Shown: in pieces, positions 23,284 through 33,253 of the stretch | How positions within the stretch are numbered: the first letter of the stretch is position 1 | Layout of the letters: every line of letters begins with the position of its first letter | Assembly: GCF_009727055.1 (NCBI RefSeq) | Contig: NC_052359.1 | Location: 17,422,685 to 17,486,684, forward strand | Length of the DNA stretch: 64,000 nucleotides | DNA from: Benincasa hispida | Lineage: Eukaryota; Streptophyta; Magnoliopsida; Cucurbitales; Cucurbitaceae | Direction of reading: 5' to 3' | Program-made: the position numbers and the translations under genes | Notes under the pieces: model-generated | The model's input: the letters and a program-made list of their open reading frames with translations, nothing else | Told to the model about the DNA's origin: nothing | The model's database searches: none

Positions 23284-23940
23284 CTCCTTACTCTTCTGTT
23301 GTTGGTTCCTTCATGTATGCTATGGTATGTACTAAACATTAACACATGCAGTCAGTCTAATGAGTCGTTTTCTAGTCAATCCAAGTAAGACTCACTGGGA
23401 AGTAGTGAAGTGGATCTTCAGATACTTGTGGGGCACCTCCAAATCGAGTTTGTGTTATGGAGGTGGCAAACCTATGCTTGAAGACTATACTGATGCAGAC
23501 ATGACAGGTGATCTTGATAACAGAAAGTCTACTTCAGGTTATGTGTTACATTTTCAAGGGGAGCCATCTCATGGAAATCCAAGCTACAAAAAATGTGTAG
23601 CATTGTCCATAATTGAGGTAGAGTATTTTGTAGTAGTGGAAACAAGCAAGGAGATGTTATGGCTTAAAAGGTTCCTTCAAGAGTCGGGTTTAAAACAAGG
23701 TGAGTATGTAATATTTTACAATAGTCAGAATGCTATGGATTTGAGCAAGAATTTAATGTATCATGGTCGTACTAAACACATTAGTATTAGATATCATTGG
23801 CTAGGAGATGTAATTGAAGAGAAGAGATTGAATATGAAAAAAGTCCACATCGATAAGAACAATGCATATATGTTAACTACGGTAGTTCTTGAAAGCAAGA
23901 ATGAACTTTGTAGTAAGCTTGTCGGGAATAGGTTCAAGTG
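23284..23940 (+). pseudogene. Copia F RT end and RNase H
   Basis: Resumption of copia F after the solo LTR. It begins with the TPYSSVVGSFMYA-type block and continues as an open segment from 23360. NPSKTHWEVVKWIFRYLWGT is the RT/RNase H connection. DYTDADMTGDLDNRKSTSGY is the RNase H start with its catalytic Asp. IIEVEYFVVVETSKEMLWLK holds the catalytic Glu. YNSQNAMDLSKN has Asn where CDSQSA-type proteins keep the third catalytic Asp. RTKHISIRYHWL is the conserved His block. RNase H would remove template RNA. The reading ends at a TGA at 23939, about 50 bases before the 3' LTR. Confidence 0.85.
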
Positions 23941-23976
23941 ATCATGGATGTGATTGAGTATTCCCTGTGTTGGGGT

Positions 23977-23988
23977 AGAGGGGGAGAT
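23977..23988 (+). promoter_or_regulatory. Polypurine tract of copia F
   Basis: Sequence agagggggagat sits directly before the 3' LTR start tgttatgg; it would prime plus-strand synthesis. Confidence 0.85.
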
Positions 23989-24732
23989 TGTTATGGATGT
24001 CTAGCCCACTTGTTGCACAAGCAAGACTTTATTTTAAACTTATATTTTGTGAGCCCAACTGGGGATAATTTTTTAGATTGGCCCATATTGAAAACCCTAG
24101 GTTTTCTTTCATGTGATATGGAGAAAAAGATAAAAAAGGAGAGTAAAAAAGAAGAAAAAAATCAGAGAGAAAGATAATAGTTCAATTTTTCAGCAACGAC
24201 TTCTATAAAATTATTGATTGCCTGAGTTTGAACGATTGGATCGTGTTGAAATTTGGTCAACCTGTTTAGGACACATAGTGCCTTGTTTTGAAAAGTTGAA
24301 TCATTGTTTTGAACATTAGTTTATCCGTAATCTCTGCCAAATAGAATCTTTAAAATAGGATATTTTTCATTTTTTTATCTCTCAAGTGTTAATCTTTTAT
24401 GTATGAAAGTATTAGTGGATAGTGAACCTTTGTATGACTAATTTGTGTTTTTTTCCCTCAATTTTATCATAATAAGAGAAGTTGATAAGGGTGGACTCCT
24501 CACAAGTCCCATGGTTTTTACTCTTCACATTGAAGAGGTTTTCCATGTATAATTCGTGTGTGTTCTTTGCTTTTTGTCTTCCAGAACTTTGTGGTTTATT
24601 GTTGTCTATTGTTTGTTGATTGCTTGATGATTATTTGGTGATTTATTTATTATATTTTAGAGAACAATTATTAGGTTGATCGTTTTAGAGGAGATCTTAG
24701 TGGGTTGTTGTTATATTGTTTAAGTCCTATTA
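23989..24732 (+). repeat. 3' LTR of copia F
   Basis: Begins tgttatggatgtctagccc and ends cctatta, where the 5' copy ends cctatca. Compared with 16994-17741 it shows frequent substitutions and an insertion of about ten bases in the first 120 bases, so the insertion is old relative to gypsy Z. Confidence 0.85.
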
Positions 24733-24737
24733 AAATT

Positions 24738-25790
24738 ACCATAGATACAATATCTTAAGATGGTTATTCTTTAAAGCAATTCAAGGTATAATAAAATTGA
24801 TGAGGGAAGATAGGCAAAATAGGAGGGCATAACAAAAAAAAAAGAAGAACGAGTGTCTTGCAAGAAGATAAATAAATGTTTGATTTAATTGAACAAGAAA
24901 GACAAGTTGGAGGAAGAGGAGACATGAGAGGAAGAGGAATAAATAACTTTGCAAATGTTATGCAACCTAGATGAGGAGAAATAATTCATGAAGATAGAAA
25001 TAATGGGGTTAAACACAAAATTCCACCCTTTAATAGAATGGTGGACACTAAGGTATACTTGTGATGGGAAAATAAAATAGAGCATGTGTTTAATTGCAAC
25101 ACATATAGTGAGAATAAGAAGAGATTTGCCATTGTCACATTCACCAATCATGCTTGAGATTGGCATCGACATCTCAAATCCAAGAAAACAAAGAAAGAGG
25201 AGGATCCAATAGAAACTTGGAAAAAGCTTAAAGAAGCCATGAGAAAGACATATATTCCAAAACATTATGAAAGAGATTAGAAAACTAAATTGCAAAATTT
25301 GAAAGTAGGGAATAAAAAGTATAACTGAATATTATTAAAAGATGGGCTTTGACGGAAAGAGCACAAATCCAAGAAGGCGAAGAAAAAGAAAAAAAAAAAG
25401 AAGAAGATGCTATGTCTAGATTCCTTCGATGTTTGAATCGAGAAATTGCTCATATTGTTGATAGAAACCCACCACCGTACTTGGAAGATATGTATCATTA
25501 TGCTATCAAAATTGAAGATCCATTAAAGGAAGCAAGGGAACATACAAGGAGGTATACATCTAAAGCTAGCAACTTTTCAAATTCTAATGATTGGAACAAG
25601 GATAGTTTTGTGAATAGGAATGAACAATAATGGAAGCTTGAGGTTGCCAAAAGAGTGGCGGTCAAGAACTCCAGTACTAAAAAGAAAAAAGCTCCAAAGG
25701 AGGTAAGGGAGAAGTTTAGTTCTTTTCAATATTGGAAGTGCAAAGGGTTTGGACATGTTATGAAATCAGCAATTAAAGAATACAAATGAA
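24738..25790 (+). pseudogene. Gypsy G3 gag remnant
   Basis: Plus-strand gag resuming after copia F. It reads, across frames, IPPFNRMVDTKVYL (24 kb end), KIEHVFNCNTYSENKKRFAI, WHRHLKSKK, and EDPIETWKKLKEAMRKTYIP, a gypsy gag core block. It then continues in the open segment 25349-25630 (FLRCLNREIAHIVDRNPPPY, the hallmark motif 'sRFl.GLn.eI...v'). A zinc knuckle begins at about 25735 (YWKCKGFGHVMK). Stops and a low-complexity Glu/Lys run (25370-25410) break it. I place it in a plant gypsy lineage with a long gag but cannot name the clade with certainty. Confidence 0.75.
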
Positions 25791-26070
25791 ATGTAAAGAA
25801 AGATTAAAACACAGATATACGTGATTCACTAATAGTGTGTTAACTATGTCAATGGGACAGAGGGAGAACAATATCATTATAAAGAATATTTGTTGAAAAC
25901 AAAATTGTGCCACTAAGATTAGAGAGTTTATATAGTGTACTTATCTAAACTCTAAGGTCATAATCATTAATAACCATAAATAATTAAATATCCTAAATAA
26001 GAATTCTAAATAGGTTTCGAGGACCCCATACTTGGTTGTTCGAAGCACAAGCCAACAACTTCAAGACATT
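25791..26070. other. AT-rich segment interrupting the G3 zinc knuckle
   Basis: The knuckle half YWKCKGFGH ends near 25760 and a second half, GHMSKNCVNKKVMVIRNG, starts near 26078. The intervening text has no coding sense. Similar words ggacatg (25750) and ggacacatg (26078) lie at the two edges. It could be a small insertion, or the two halves may be separate knuckles with decay between them. Confidence 0.4.
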
Positions 26071-26580
26071 TCAACAGGACACATGAGCAAAAATTGTGTT
26101 AATAAAAAAGTCATGGTAATAAGAAATGGATTACTTGATTTAGAAGATGAATTTGATGAGCATGATGCACAACTTGAGGAAGAATTTGAAGCACATGATG
26201 ATGAGTACATTTAAGAAGGTTCCATATGTTTAACTACAAGAAGTGTACTTAATGTGCAAATCAAGGAAAAGAAAGTTGAAGATCAAAGGGAGAACTTGAT
26301 TCACACAAGATGCTTAGTTGAAGAAAACCCATATAGTTTGGTGATTGATAGTAGAAGTTGCATAAAAATAAGTAGTTTTCTTGTAAAAATACTTTAACTT
26401 TCTACCCGTCCACATCCAAAACCATAAAAACTTCAATAGTTGACAAATAAAGGAGAACTTAGGTAATCTCCCAAGCACTTATTCCTTTTGTTTTGGGAAG
26501 ATATACAGATGAAGTCCTTTGTGATATAGTACCTATGCATGCGGGTGATATGTTGTTGGGCCAACCTTGATAATATGATC
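26071..26580 (+). pseudogene. Gypsy G3 protease-region remnant
   Basis: The knuckle end GHMSKNCVNKKVMVIRNG is followed by an acidic linker (26136-26214) and then by CLVEENPYSLVIDSRSCIKI, where a retropepsin active site would read (I)D.GS.. with the central residue changed. CDIVPMHAGDMLLGQP near 26520-26570 is the conserved protease C-terminal strand of this gypsy type. Several stops lie between. It would mature the polyprotein in a live element. Confidence 0.7.
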
Positions 26581-27282
26581 GAGAGATCAAATATGATGGA
26601 TTGTTGAACAAGTACGCTTTTACTTTGAATGAGAAGAAATTTACTTTACTTCCATTGTTTCCATATGAAGCACAACGTGATCAATTAAAATTAGAAAAGA
26701 AAAGAAAAAAATTTGAAGTCAAGAGAGAAGAGAAGAAAGTAAGTCAAAAGAGAGAGAGAGAGAAAAGAAAAAAAAAAGGAGAGAAAAGTGAGAAAAAGAG
26801 TAATTTTGAGGGGGAAAAAAAGAAAAATTATGTGAGTTTGGTTATGAAAAAGAGGGTAGTGAGAAATATGTTTTCAACTGAAAACCAAGAGAAATATGTT
26901 TTCAACTGAAAACCAAACTTTATACTCATGTGCAAAAGAATGTATTTAGTGACTAAACCTAATTCTAATTATGCTTTGCCAAATGTTTTTAAGTCTCTTT
27001 TGCGGGAATTTATTGACATTTTTTCACATGAAGATGCATCTACAGATCTACCTTCTTTAGGGCAACTCTTCCAAATATGGCTTCCTATAGGATCAATGGC
27101 GACCGAGACCAAGGAGATTAAAAGGCCAAATGGAAGAACTCATAGATATAGGTTATATTCGAGAAAGCATGAGTCCTTGTTCCATTCCAGTGATTTTGGC
27201 ACCCAAGAAAGATGGCACAAGAAGGATGTGTGTTGATTGTCATGTCATCAACAAAATAACGATAAAGTATTAACATTTTATT
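26581..27282 (+). pseudogene. Gypsy G3 linker and reverse transcriptase start, truncated
   Basis: A Lys/Glu-rich linker (26680-26860) is followed by NVFKSLLREFIDIFSHEDAS (about 26980-27045), the typical entry to gypsy RT ('d.F.e'). In shifted frames [20 protein letters not shown] then [15 protein letters not shown] (to 27265) is RT block 1. The element stops at about 27282, where the G1 LTR fragment starts; the sequence tcct is shared by both at the junction. The catalytic YxDD, RNase H and integrase are lost. Confidence 0.75.
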
Positions 27283-27804
27283 CCTACTGACTGCATAACC
27301 CGCTAATCATCAGATGAGTTAGTTTCAACCTAAGTTCTCATCTTTCTATCAGGGCGGAGAAATTTTCGTTAGAAGCATAACCGACCACCACATGTTATTA
27401 TATGTTTTCGGTCCTGATCATATGTTTTCAAGACATGTTGCATGTGATTGTGCATTTGGTCACTACCCTATGTGAGAACTACTTACTGGGTATATTATAT
27501 ACTCATCCTATTTTTACAGACTTTGTAGGTAAGGACACAACGTAGGTGGCAGAACTGGATGTAACTCAAATGGCCAACCATTAAACTCACTATTATAGGC
27601 ATATGCATTTTTGTATCACTACGCTAATGTTTTATGGATCCTTATGTTTTGTAAAATAAACTTTTTATATAGTTTTCTACCTAATTAATAAAATTTTAGA
27701 TATATTCTTTTGAGATTTTTGCCAAAACTTATCTCATGATAGAAAAGTCTAAATATGCATGTCGTAGCGGTCAGACCGTAATATGTAAAGATCCGGTCAT
27801 TACA
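27283..27804 (+). repeat. Truncated 5' LTR of gypsy G1
   Basis: Aligns with 34818-35179 (cctactgactgcataaccc to gattccggtc.ttaca-like end) but has about 160 extra bases (about 27415-27575) which the 3' LTR lacks. Only the last 522 bases of a 1.7-kb LTR remain, so the 5' end of the element, including its promoter, is missing. Confidence 0.85.
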
Positions 27805-27806
27805 TT

Positions 27807-27819
27807 TTGGTATCAGAGC
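27807..27819 (+). promoter_or_regulatory. Primer-binding site of gypsy G1
   Basis: Sequence ttggtatcagagc is a perfect initiator tRNA-Met complement, two bases inside the LTR end ttaca. Confidence 0.9.
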
Positions 27820-28030
27820 ATTTGGGCCAATTAGGCTCTACTGATTAGAAGATTCGTAGTGTTTGATGGTTCGACTTGTTAAGTGATGCCCATAGTTATG
27901 CCAAATACGCTGGTAAGTGGAATTTTCAAACAAGTAATTTAGTAAATAACTTAGTAAACATAAGGTATGAGTTAAAAAAAATTAAAATTAGATCGCTTCC
28001 TTATTATGAAAAATAAAATGTGTGTACCAG

Positions 28031-28611
28031 ATGCCACCACAAAGGGCTCCAACATGACAAGGCAGACCTCGAAGTGAATCCACAAGGGATCAAAATCCAG
28101 GACATGGACAAACGCCTTATGTGTTACTTACACCAGAGGCACTACAAATACTAATACAAAATATGAGTAATGGAAACACAACCTCGTCCACCATACCAAT
28201 AACCAATGATACAAATGACTCGAAGATCATTCGAGAATTCAGGAAGTTCAATCCTTCAATATTTGATGGATCATCTGTGGATCCAATTATAGCAGAGAAT
28301 TGGATAACAGAAATAGAAACTATTTTTCGCCATATGAACATCCCAGAAGAATAGAAAGTAAATTGTGTTACCTTCATGTTAAGGGGCGATGCAAAGTTCT
28401 AGTGGGAATCCAGACAAAGAACAATCAAAGGTACAGTCTCATGGCAGCAATTCAATCAGGATTTTTACAACAAGTATTTGCCTTTGATAGTGAGATATCA
28501 AAAGGAAGTGGAATTTCTTAATCTTCGTCAAGAGAACATGTCGGTGGCAGAGTATGAACGGAAATTTGATCGCTTGTCTCACTTTGTCCCTCGACTAGTG
28601 GACACAGAAGA
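28031..28611 (+). pseudogene. Gypsy G1 gag N-terminal half, first assembled copy
   Basis: Starts at an ATG giving MPPQRAPT, a common start for chromovirus gag, with a TGA eight codons later. It continues IIREFRKFNPSIFDGSSVDP, WITEIETIFRHMNIPEE, then a TAG, and WQQFNQDFYNKYL and YERKFDRLSHFVP in the same overall order, the retrotransposon gag core. It ends at the ambiguous base 28612. The same region is repeated at once from 28613, so this copy may be a second read of the same DNA and not a separate gene. Confidence 0.75.
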
Positions 28612-28612
28612 N
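28612..28612. other. Ambiguous base at a duplicated join
   Basis: A single n sits exactly between two tandem copies (27964-28611 and 28613-29218). This looks like a contig join. Confidence 0.85.
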
Positions 28613-28678
28613 GGTATGAGTTAAAAAAAATTAAAATTAGATCGCTTCCTTATTATGAAAATAAAATGTGTGTACCAG

Positions 28679-29612
28679 ATGCCACCATAAAGGGCTCCAA
28701 CACGACGAGGCAGACCTCGAAGTGAATCCACAAGGGATCAAAATCAAGGACATGGACAGATGCCTTACGTGTTACTTACACAAGATGTGTTACGAATACT
28801 AATACAAAATATGAGTAATGGAAACACAACCTCGTCCACCACACCAATAACCAACGATACAAATGACTCGAAGATCATTCGAGAATTCAGGAAGTTCAAT
28901 CCTTCAACATTTGATGGATCATCTATGGATACAATTATAGCAGAGAATTGGATAACAGAAATAGAAACTATTTTCCGCCATATGAACATCCCAGAAGAAC
29001 AAAAAGTAAATTACGCCACCTTCATAGCGATGCAAAGTTCTGGTGGGAATCCACACAAAGAACAATCAAAGGTACAGTCTCATGGCAGCAATTCAATCAG
29101 GAGAACAAAAAGAAGTGGAATTTCTTAATCTTCGTCAAGAGAACATGTCAGTGGCAGAGTATGAGCAGAAATTTGATCGCTTGTCCCACTTTCTCCCTTG
29201 ACTAGTGGACACAGAAGAGAAGAAGGTGGAAAGGTTTATTTGGGGATTAAGAAAAGGCATTCGAGGCATTATTACTGCTTTCCGACACAAAGAGTATGCT
29301 CTTGTCCTTGAGCCGACCTTACTCATAGAAGTAGATCTTGCTGTCAAAACCTCAACTTCTGAACGAGGATTCATGCCAAATCAAAAAAGGAAATTCACCC
29401 AACAAGGCTTCCAACGTTCACAACGGCAAGCAAAAATTTCCCAAAGCACTCAAGGCGTACAGTCACAACCGAAGAGTCAAACATTCACATATCCAAAGTG
29501 CGGAAATTGTGGAAAACACCATCAGGGGCAATGTCTACGGAACATAGGGGTGTGTTTCAACTGCGGCCAGACGGGTCACTATGCAAAGGCTTGCCCAAAG
29601 CTCATCAACTAA
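28679..29612 (+). pseudogene. Gypsy G1 gag, second assembled copy, with two zinc knuckles
   Basis: The ATG at 28679 gives MPP then TAA. The core repeats the first copy: EFRKFNPSTFDGSSMDTIIA and WITEIETIFRHMNIPEEQKV. A short deletion near 29022 and a replacement near 29100 shift the frame. From 29205 it is open to 29612: EKKVERFIWGLRKGIRGIIT, a basic/Gln-rich stretch, then CGNCGKHHQGQC and CFNCGQTGHYAKAC, a pair of CCHC knuckles (the first without the usual spacing). The pair of knuckles is normal for plant Tekay/Del-type chromoviruses. The stop at 29610 separates it from protease in this copy. Confidence 0.85.
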
Positions 29613-29689
29613 GTATCAACTGCCCAGAGCACCCAGCGTACTAGTAACAAGGTTACCCAACAACAGAAAGGACGAGTGTTACACGTCAA

Positions 29690-30094
29690 GAGGCAGAGGA
29701 TCAAGATGCAGTTGTTACAGGTACATTACCCATACTCGGGTATTATGCCTTCACTTTATTTGATTCAGGCTCTAGTCATTCATTCATCTCTACAACATTT
29801 GCACAACATGCTCAATTAACATCAAAGCCTTTAGTATTATGTCAAATTCTATCCGTAGCTACTCCTGCCAGAGTATCTATGTTGGCCAACTCAATAGTGG
29901 AAAAATGTGAATTGTCAGTATCAGGACATAAACTAGGGGTGACCCTTATCATCCTAGACATAAGTGATTTTGACATAATACTAGGTATGGATTGGTTAGC
30001 AGCAAACTATGCAAGCATAGATTACCATAATAAAGAGGTCATATTCACCTTTCCAACAGGAACCAAGTTTAAGTTTAAGAGTTCTAATACATAA
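29690..30094 (+). pseudogene. Gypsy G1 protease
   Basis: An open stretch in one frame reads GYYAFTLFDSGSSHSFISTT, the retropepsin active site DSG in its normal LFDSGssHSFIs context (29745-29790). It continues through LANSIVEKCELSVSGHKLGV to ISDFDIILGMDWLAANYASI, the conserved C-terminal strand, and ends at a TAA (30092-30094). All catalytic residues appear present, so the domain itself is preserved, but it is out of frame with gag and cut off from RT. It would cleave Gag-Pol. Confidence 0.85.
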
Positions 30095-30358
30095 TCAGCC
30101 CCAAGAATAATTTCAGCCTTAAAAACTAAACATTTGTTCAACCATGGGGCTTGGGCATATTTAGCAAGTGTAGTGGATTTATGAAACCAAACGGATGAAA
30201 TTAAGACCATTCCCAGAAGAGCTAATTCCTGAACTGAACCAATATCTAAAGCCTTTGCATAGTGACCCGTCTAAAGCACAATATCTAAACCAATATCTAA
30301 ACCAATATCTAAACCAAGTCTTTGTATTCCCAGAAGAGCTACCAGGTTTACCACCTAG
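30095..30358 (+). other. Scrambled protease-RT linker with 12-bp repeats
   Basis: The expected linker (…VFPEELPGLPP) appears, but fragments such as cccagaagagct (30213, 30330) and ctgaaccaatatctaaag (30233, 30394) are repeated, and caatatctaaac occurs three times in tandem at 30279-30314. This may be slippage during replication or an assembly error; either way no frame survives. Confidence 0.6.
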
Positions 30359-31711
30359 TTGAGAAATAGAATTTTGTATAGATCTAATTCCTGGACTGAA
30401 CCAATATCTAAAGCACAATATAGAATGACACCTACAGAATTAAAAGAACTCAAAATACAATTACAAAAATTGTTAGATAACGGATTTACACACCCTAGCA
30501 TGTCTCCATGGGGAGCACCTGTATTATTTGTTAAGAAAAAGGATGTATCAATGCGTTTATGTATAGATTATCGAGAGTTAAATAAGTTGACAATAAAGAA
30601 TAAGTACCCACTCCCACGCATTAATGACCTATTTGACCAATTACAAGGAGCCTCAGTATTCTCCAAAATAGACTTACGATCTGGATATCATCAACTATGA
30701 ATCAAGGAGTCTGATATACCCAAGACTGCTTTCCGAACAAGATATGGGCATTATGAATTCGTTGTGATGCCCTTTGGATTAACGAATGCCCCAGCAGCCT
30801 TCATGGACTTGATGAATAGAATTTTTAAGGACTATCTCTGTCTCTTATACACATCTAGATGTGTATAAGAGACACCACGCATTAATGACCTATTTGACCA
30901 ATTACAAGGAGCCTCAGTATTCTCCAAAATAGACTTACGATCTGGATATCATCAACTATGAATCAAGGAGTCTGATATACCCAAGACTGCTTTCCGAACA
31001 AGATATGGGCATTATGAATTCGTTGTGATGCCCTTTGGATTCACGAATGCCCCAGCAGCCTTCATGGGCTTGATGAATAGAATTTTTAAGGACTATCTTG
31101 ATAACTTTGTGATCGTATTTATAGATGATATTTTGGTCTATTCCAAGTCTGAGGTAGAACATGAAAAACATCTTAGGGACGTCCTTTCCATATTAAGAAA
31201 TGAAAAGTTGTATGCCAAATTCTCCAAATGTGAGTTTTGGACGCGACAAGTCACCTACCTAGGGCATATTTTAAAGCAAGAAGGAATCTCAGTGGATCCT
31301 GCTAAGACTGAAATAGTTAGCAAGTGGCCTCGCCCAACAACAGTCAGCGAAGTGCGCAGCTTCCTTGGATTAGCAGAATATTATAGATGATTTATAAAGA
31401 ATTTCTCAAGTATAGCATTACCCTTAACTAACCTCACCAAGAAGAATAATCCTTTTATTTGGAATCAAGCATGTGAGCAAAGCTTCTAGGAACTAAAAGA
31501 AGAGTTGACCACAACCCTTATTCTTACTATACCTGACGGATCACGGGGTTTAACTGTGTACAATGACGCATCGAAGAAGGGGCTTGGTTGTGTATTGATG
31601 CAACACGGAAAAGTAATAGCATATGCTTCAAGAAAAGTAAAACCTTATGAACAAAATTATCTCGTTCATGACTTGGAGTTAGCTGCCGTAGTCTTTGCCT
31701 TAAAGATATAG
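30359..31711 (+). pseudogene. Gypsy G1 reverse transcriptase and RNase H
   Basis: RT blocks in order: [60 protein letters not shown] (30430-30610), [10 protein letters not shown] then a CGA-to-TGA stop. After the adapter and duplicated stretch it reads [20 protein letters not shown] and [20 protein letters not shown], the catalytic DD (about 31110-31130), and [11 protein letters not shown] then TGA (31388). RNase H follows with [20 protein letters not shown] and [11 protein letters not shown], ending at TAG (31709-31711) where a Trp is expected. It would copy RNA to cDNA in a live element. The segment 30614-31098 is unreliable. Confidence 0.85.
30838..30874. other. Tn5/Nextera mosaic-end junction adapter left in assembly
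   Basis: Bases 30838-30856 are ctgtctcttatacacatct, the 19-bp Tn5 mosaic end, and 30857-30874 are its inverse complement lacking the last base. Two head-to-head ends are exactly the circularisation junction adapter of Nextera mate-pair libraries. The 224 bp on the left (30614-30837) are repeated on the right (30875-31098) with about two differences. The element's true sequence therefore has one copy and no adapter. Confidence 0.95.
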
Positions 31712-32182
31712 AGACATTACTTATATGGGGAAAAGATCCAAATTTATACAGATCATAAAAGCCTTAAGTACTTCTTTACCCAGAAAGAGTTAAATATGAG
31801 GCAACGAAGATGGTTAGAATTAGTCAAAGATTATGACTGTGAGATCCTCTATCATCCAGGAAAAGCTAACATTGTTGCTGATGTTCTTAGCAGAAAGTCA
31901 GCTCATACAACAATCCTAAGTACCATCTCCAAACACATAATGGACGACCTTGAAAGAGCGGAGATCTCACTAATACCAGAAACCTTCACAACTCGAATGG
32001 CACAGTTAATTGAAAGATCTGCATTAAGGAAAAGGATAATTGATGCACAACAAATAGATAAATACCTAAACAAACAACTGCAATCAGAGAATGGAGAAAC
32101 CAGTCAATTCTCTACAGCCTCAGACTCTGCACTTATCTACCGTGGACGTCTATATGTACCAGATGATGAAGAAATCAATTGA
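31712..32182 (+). pseudogene. Gypsy G1 RNase H end and integrase linker
   Basis: Continues with [20 protein letters not shown] (RNase H catalytic Asp in TDHKSL), [20 protein letters not shown] and [13 protein letters not shown], the conserved end of gypsy RNase H. Then comes a linker to [10 protein letters not shown] (to 32182), the strand that precedes the integrase zinc domain. A frame shift near 32180 separates it from the H2C2 domain that follows. Confidence 0.85.
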
Positions 32183-33253
32183 ACTATTGAAGAAAGCTCA
32201 TGAATCATGCTTTTCAATACATCCTGGGAGTACCAAAATGTATCGAGACTTGAAAGCACATTACTGGTGGTGTAACATGAAAAAGGATATAGCCGACTAT
32301 GTAAGTAAATGTTTGGTTTGTCAACAGGTGAAAGCTCTACGGCAATGACCACAAGGACTCCTCCAGCCTCTAAATGTTCTAGAATGGAAATGGGAGCATA
32401 TTTCTATGGACTTCATCTCAGGACTCCCGAGAACTGTTAAAGGCCTCAACATGATTTGGGTGATTGTAGATCGACTCATGAAATCGGCCCATTTCCTACC
32501 ATGCAAGACTACTCACAATACAGAAGCACTAGCTCAAATGTACTTAAAAGAGGTCATCTGGTTACATGGAATCCCAGTACCAATTGTTTCAGATCGAGAC
32601 TCTCGTTTCGCCTCTAAGTTCTGGAAAAGTTTGCAGAAAGCAATGGGCACACAGCTAAATTTTAGCACAGCCTTCCATCCACAAACTGATGGCAAAACAG
32701 AACGAGTTAATCAAATCCTAGAAGACATGTTGAGGGCATGTGCTTTGGATTTTACTGGAGCATGGGATTCGCAGATACATCTTATAGAATTTGCTTATAA
32801 TAATAGTTATCAGACGACAATTAGTATGGCTCCCTTCGAAGCCTTATATGGAAAGAAATGCAGATCCCTGTACACTGGGATGAAGTCGGGGAGCGAACAC
32901 TACTAGGGCTTGAATTGGTACAACAAACATCAGAGTCAATTAAGCTAATTCGGGAAAGAATGCGAACAGCTCAAATCAGACAAAAGAATTATGCTAATAA
33001 CCGTCGAAATGAGTTGGAATTCAAAGTAGGAGATAACGTATTTCTAAAGGTAGCACCAATGAAAGGCATTATGCGTTCCGGACGAAAAGGCAAACTTAGC
33101 CCACGCTTTATTGGATCCTTTGAAATATTAGAACGTATTGGTCAAGTAGCTTATAGATTAGCATTACCACCTACCCTTTCTACAATACATAATGTTTTTC
33201 ATGTATCGATGCTTCGAAAATACGTGTTTGACCCATCACATGTAGTAAATTAA
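32183..33253 (+). pseudogene. Gypsy G1 integrase
   Basis: The zinc-binding domain reads HPGSTKMYRDLKAHYWWCNM to YVSKCLVCQQVKA (HHCC). After a TGA at 32346, the core starts at 32406: WEHISMDFISGLPR with the first Asp, VDRLMKSAHF, VSDRDSRFASKFW with the second Asp, FHPQTDGKTERVNQILEDML with the catalytic Glu. The DDE triad is present. Near 32870 a frame shift leads to VGERTLLGLELVQQTSESIK, then VGDNVFLKVAPMKGIMRSGR, and FHVSMLRKYVFDPSHVV, the C-terminal DNA-binding part. Integrase would insert cDNA. The body is well conserved but not readable as one protein. Confidence 0.87.

Larger units (their letters stand above)
16994..24732 (+). mobile_element. Full-length copia element F, containing a solo LTR
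   Basis: Two LTRs (16994-17741 and 23989-24732) enclose primer site, gag, protease, integrase, RT, RNase H and polypurine tract in copia order (integrase before RT). Flanking 5-mers atatt (16989-16993) and aaatt (24733-24737) look like a target duplication with one change. Without the nested solo LTR the element is about 5.6 kb, normal for copia. It lies between the leader and gag of gypsy G3. LTRs are clearly diverged from each other and the frame is broken many times, so this is an old copy. Confidence 0.88.
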
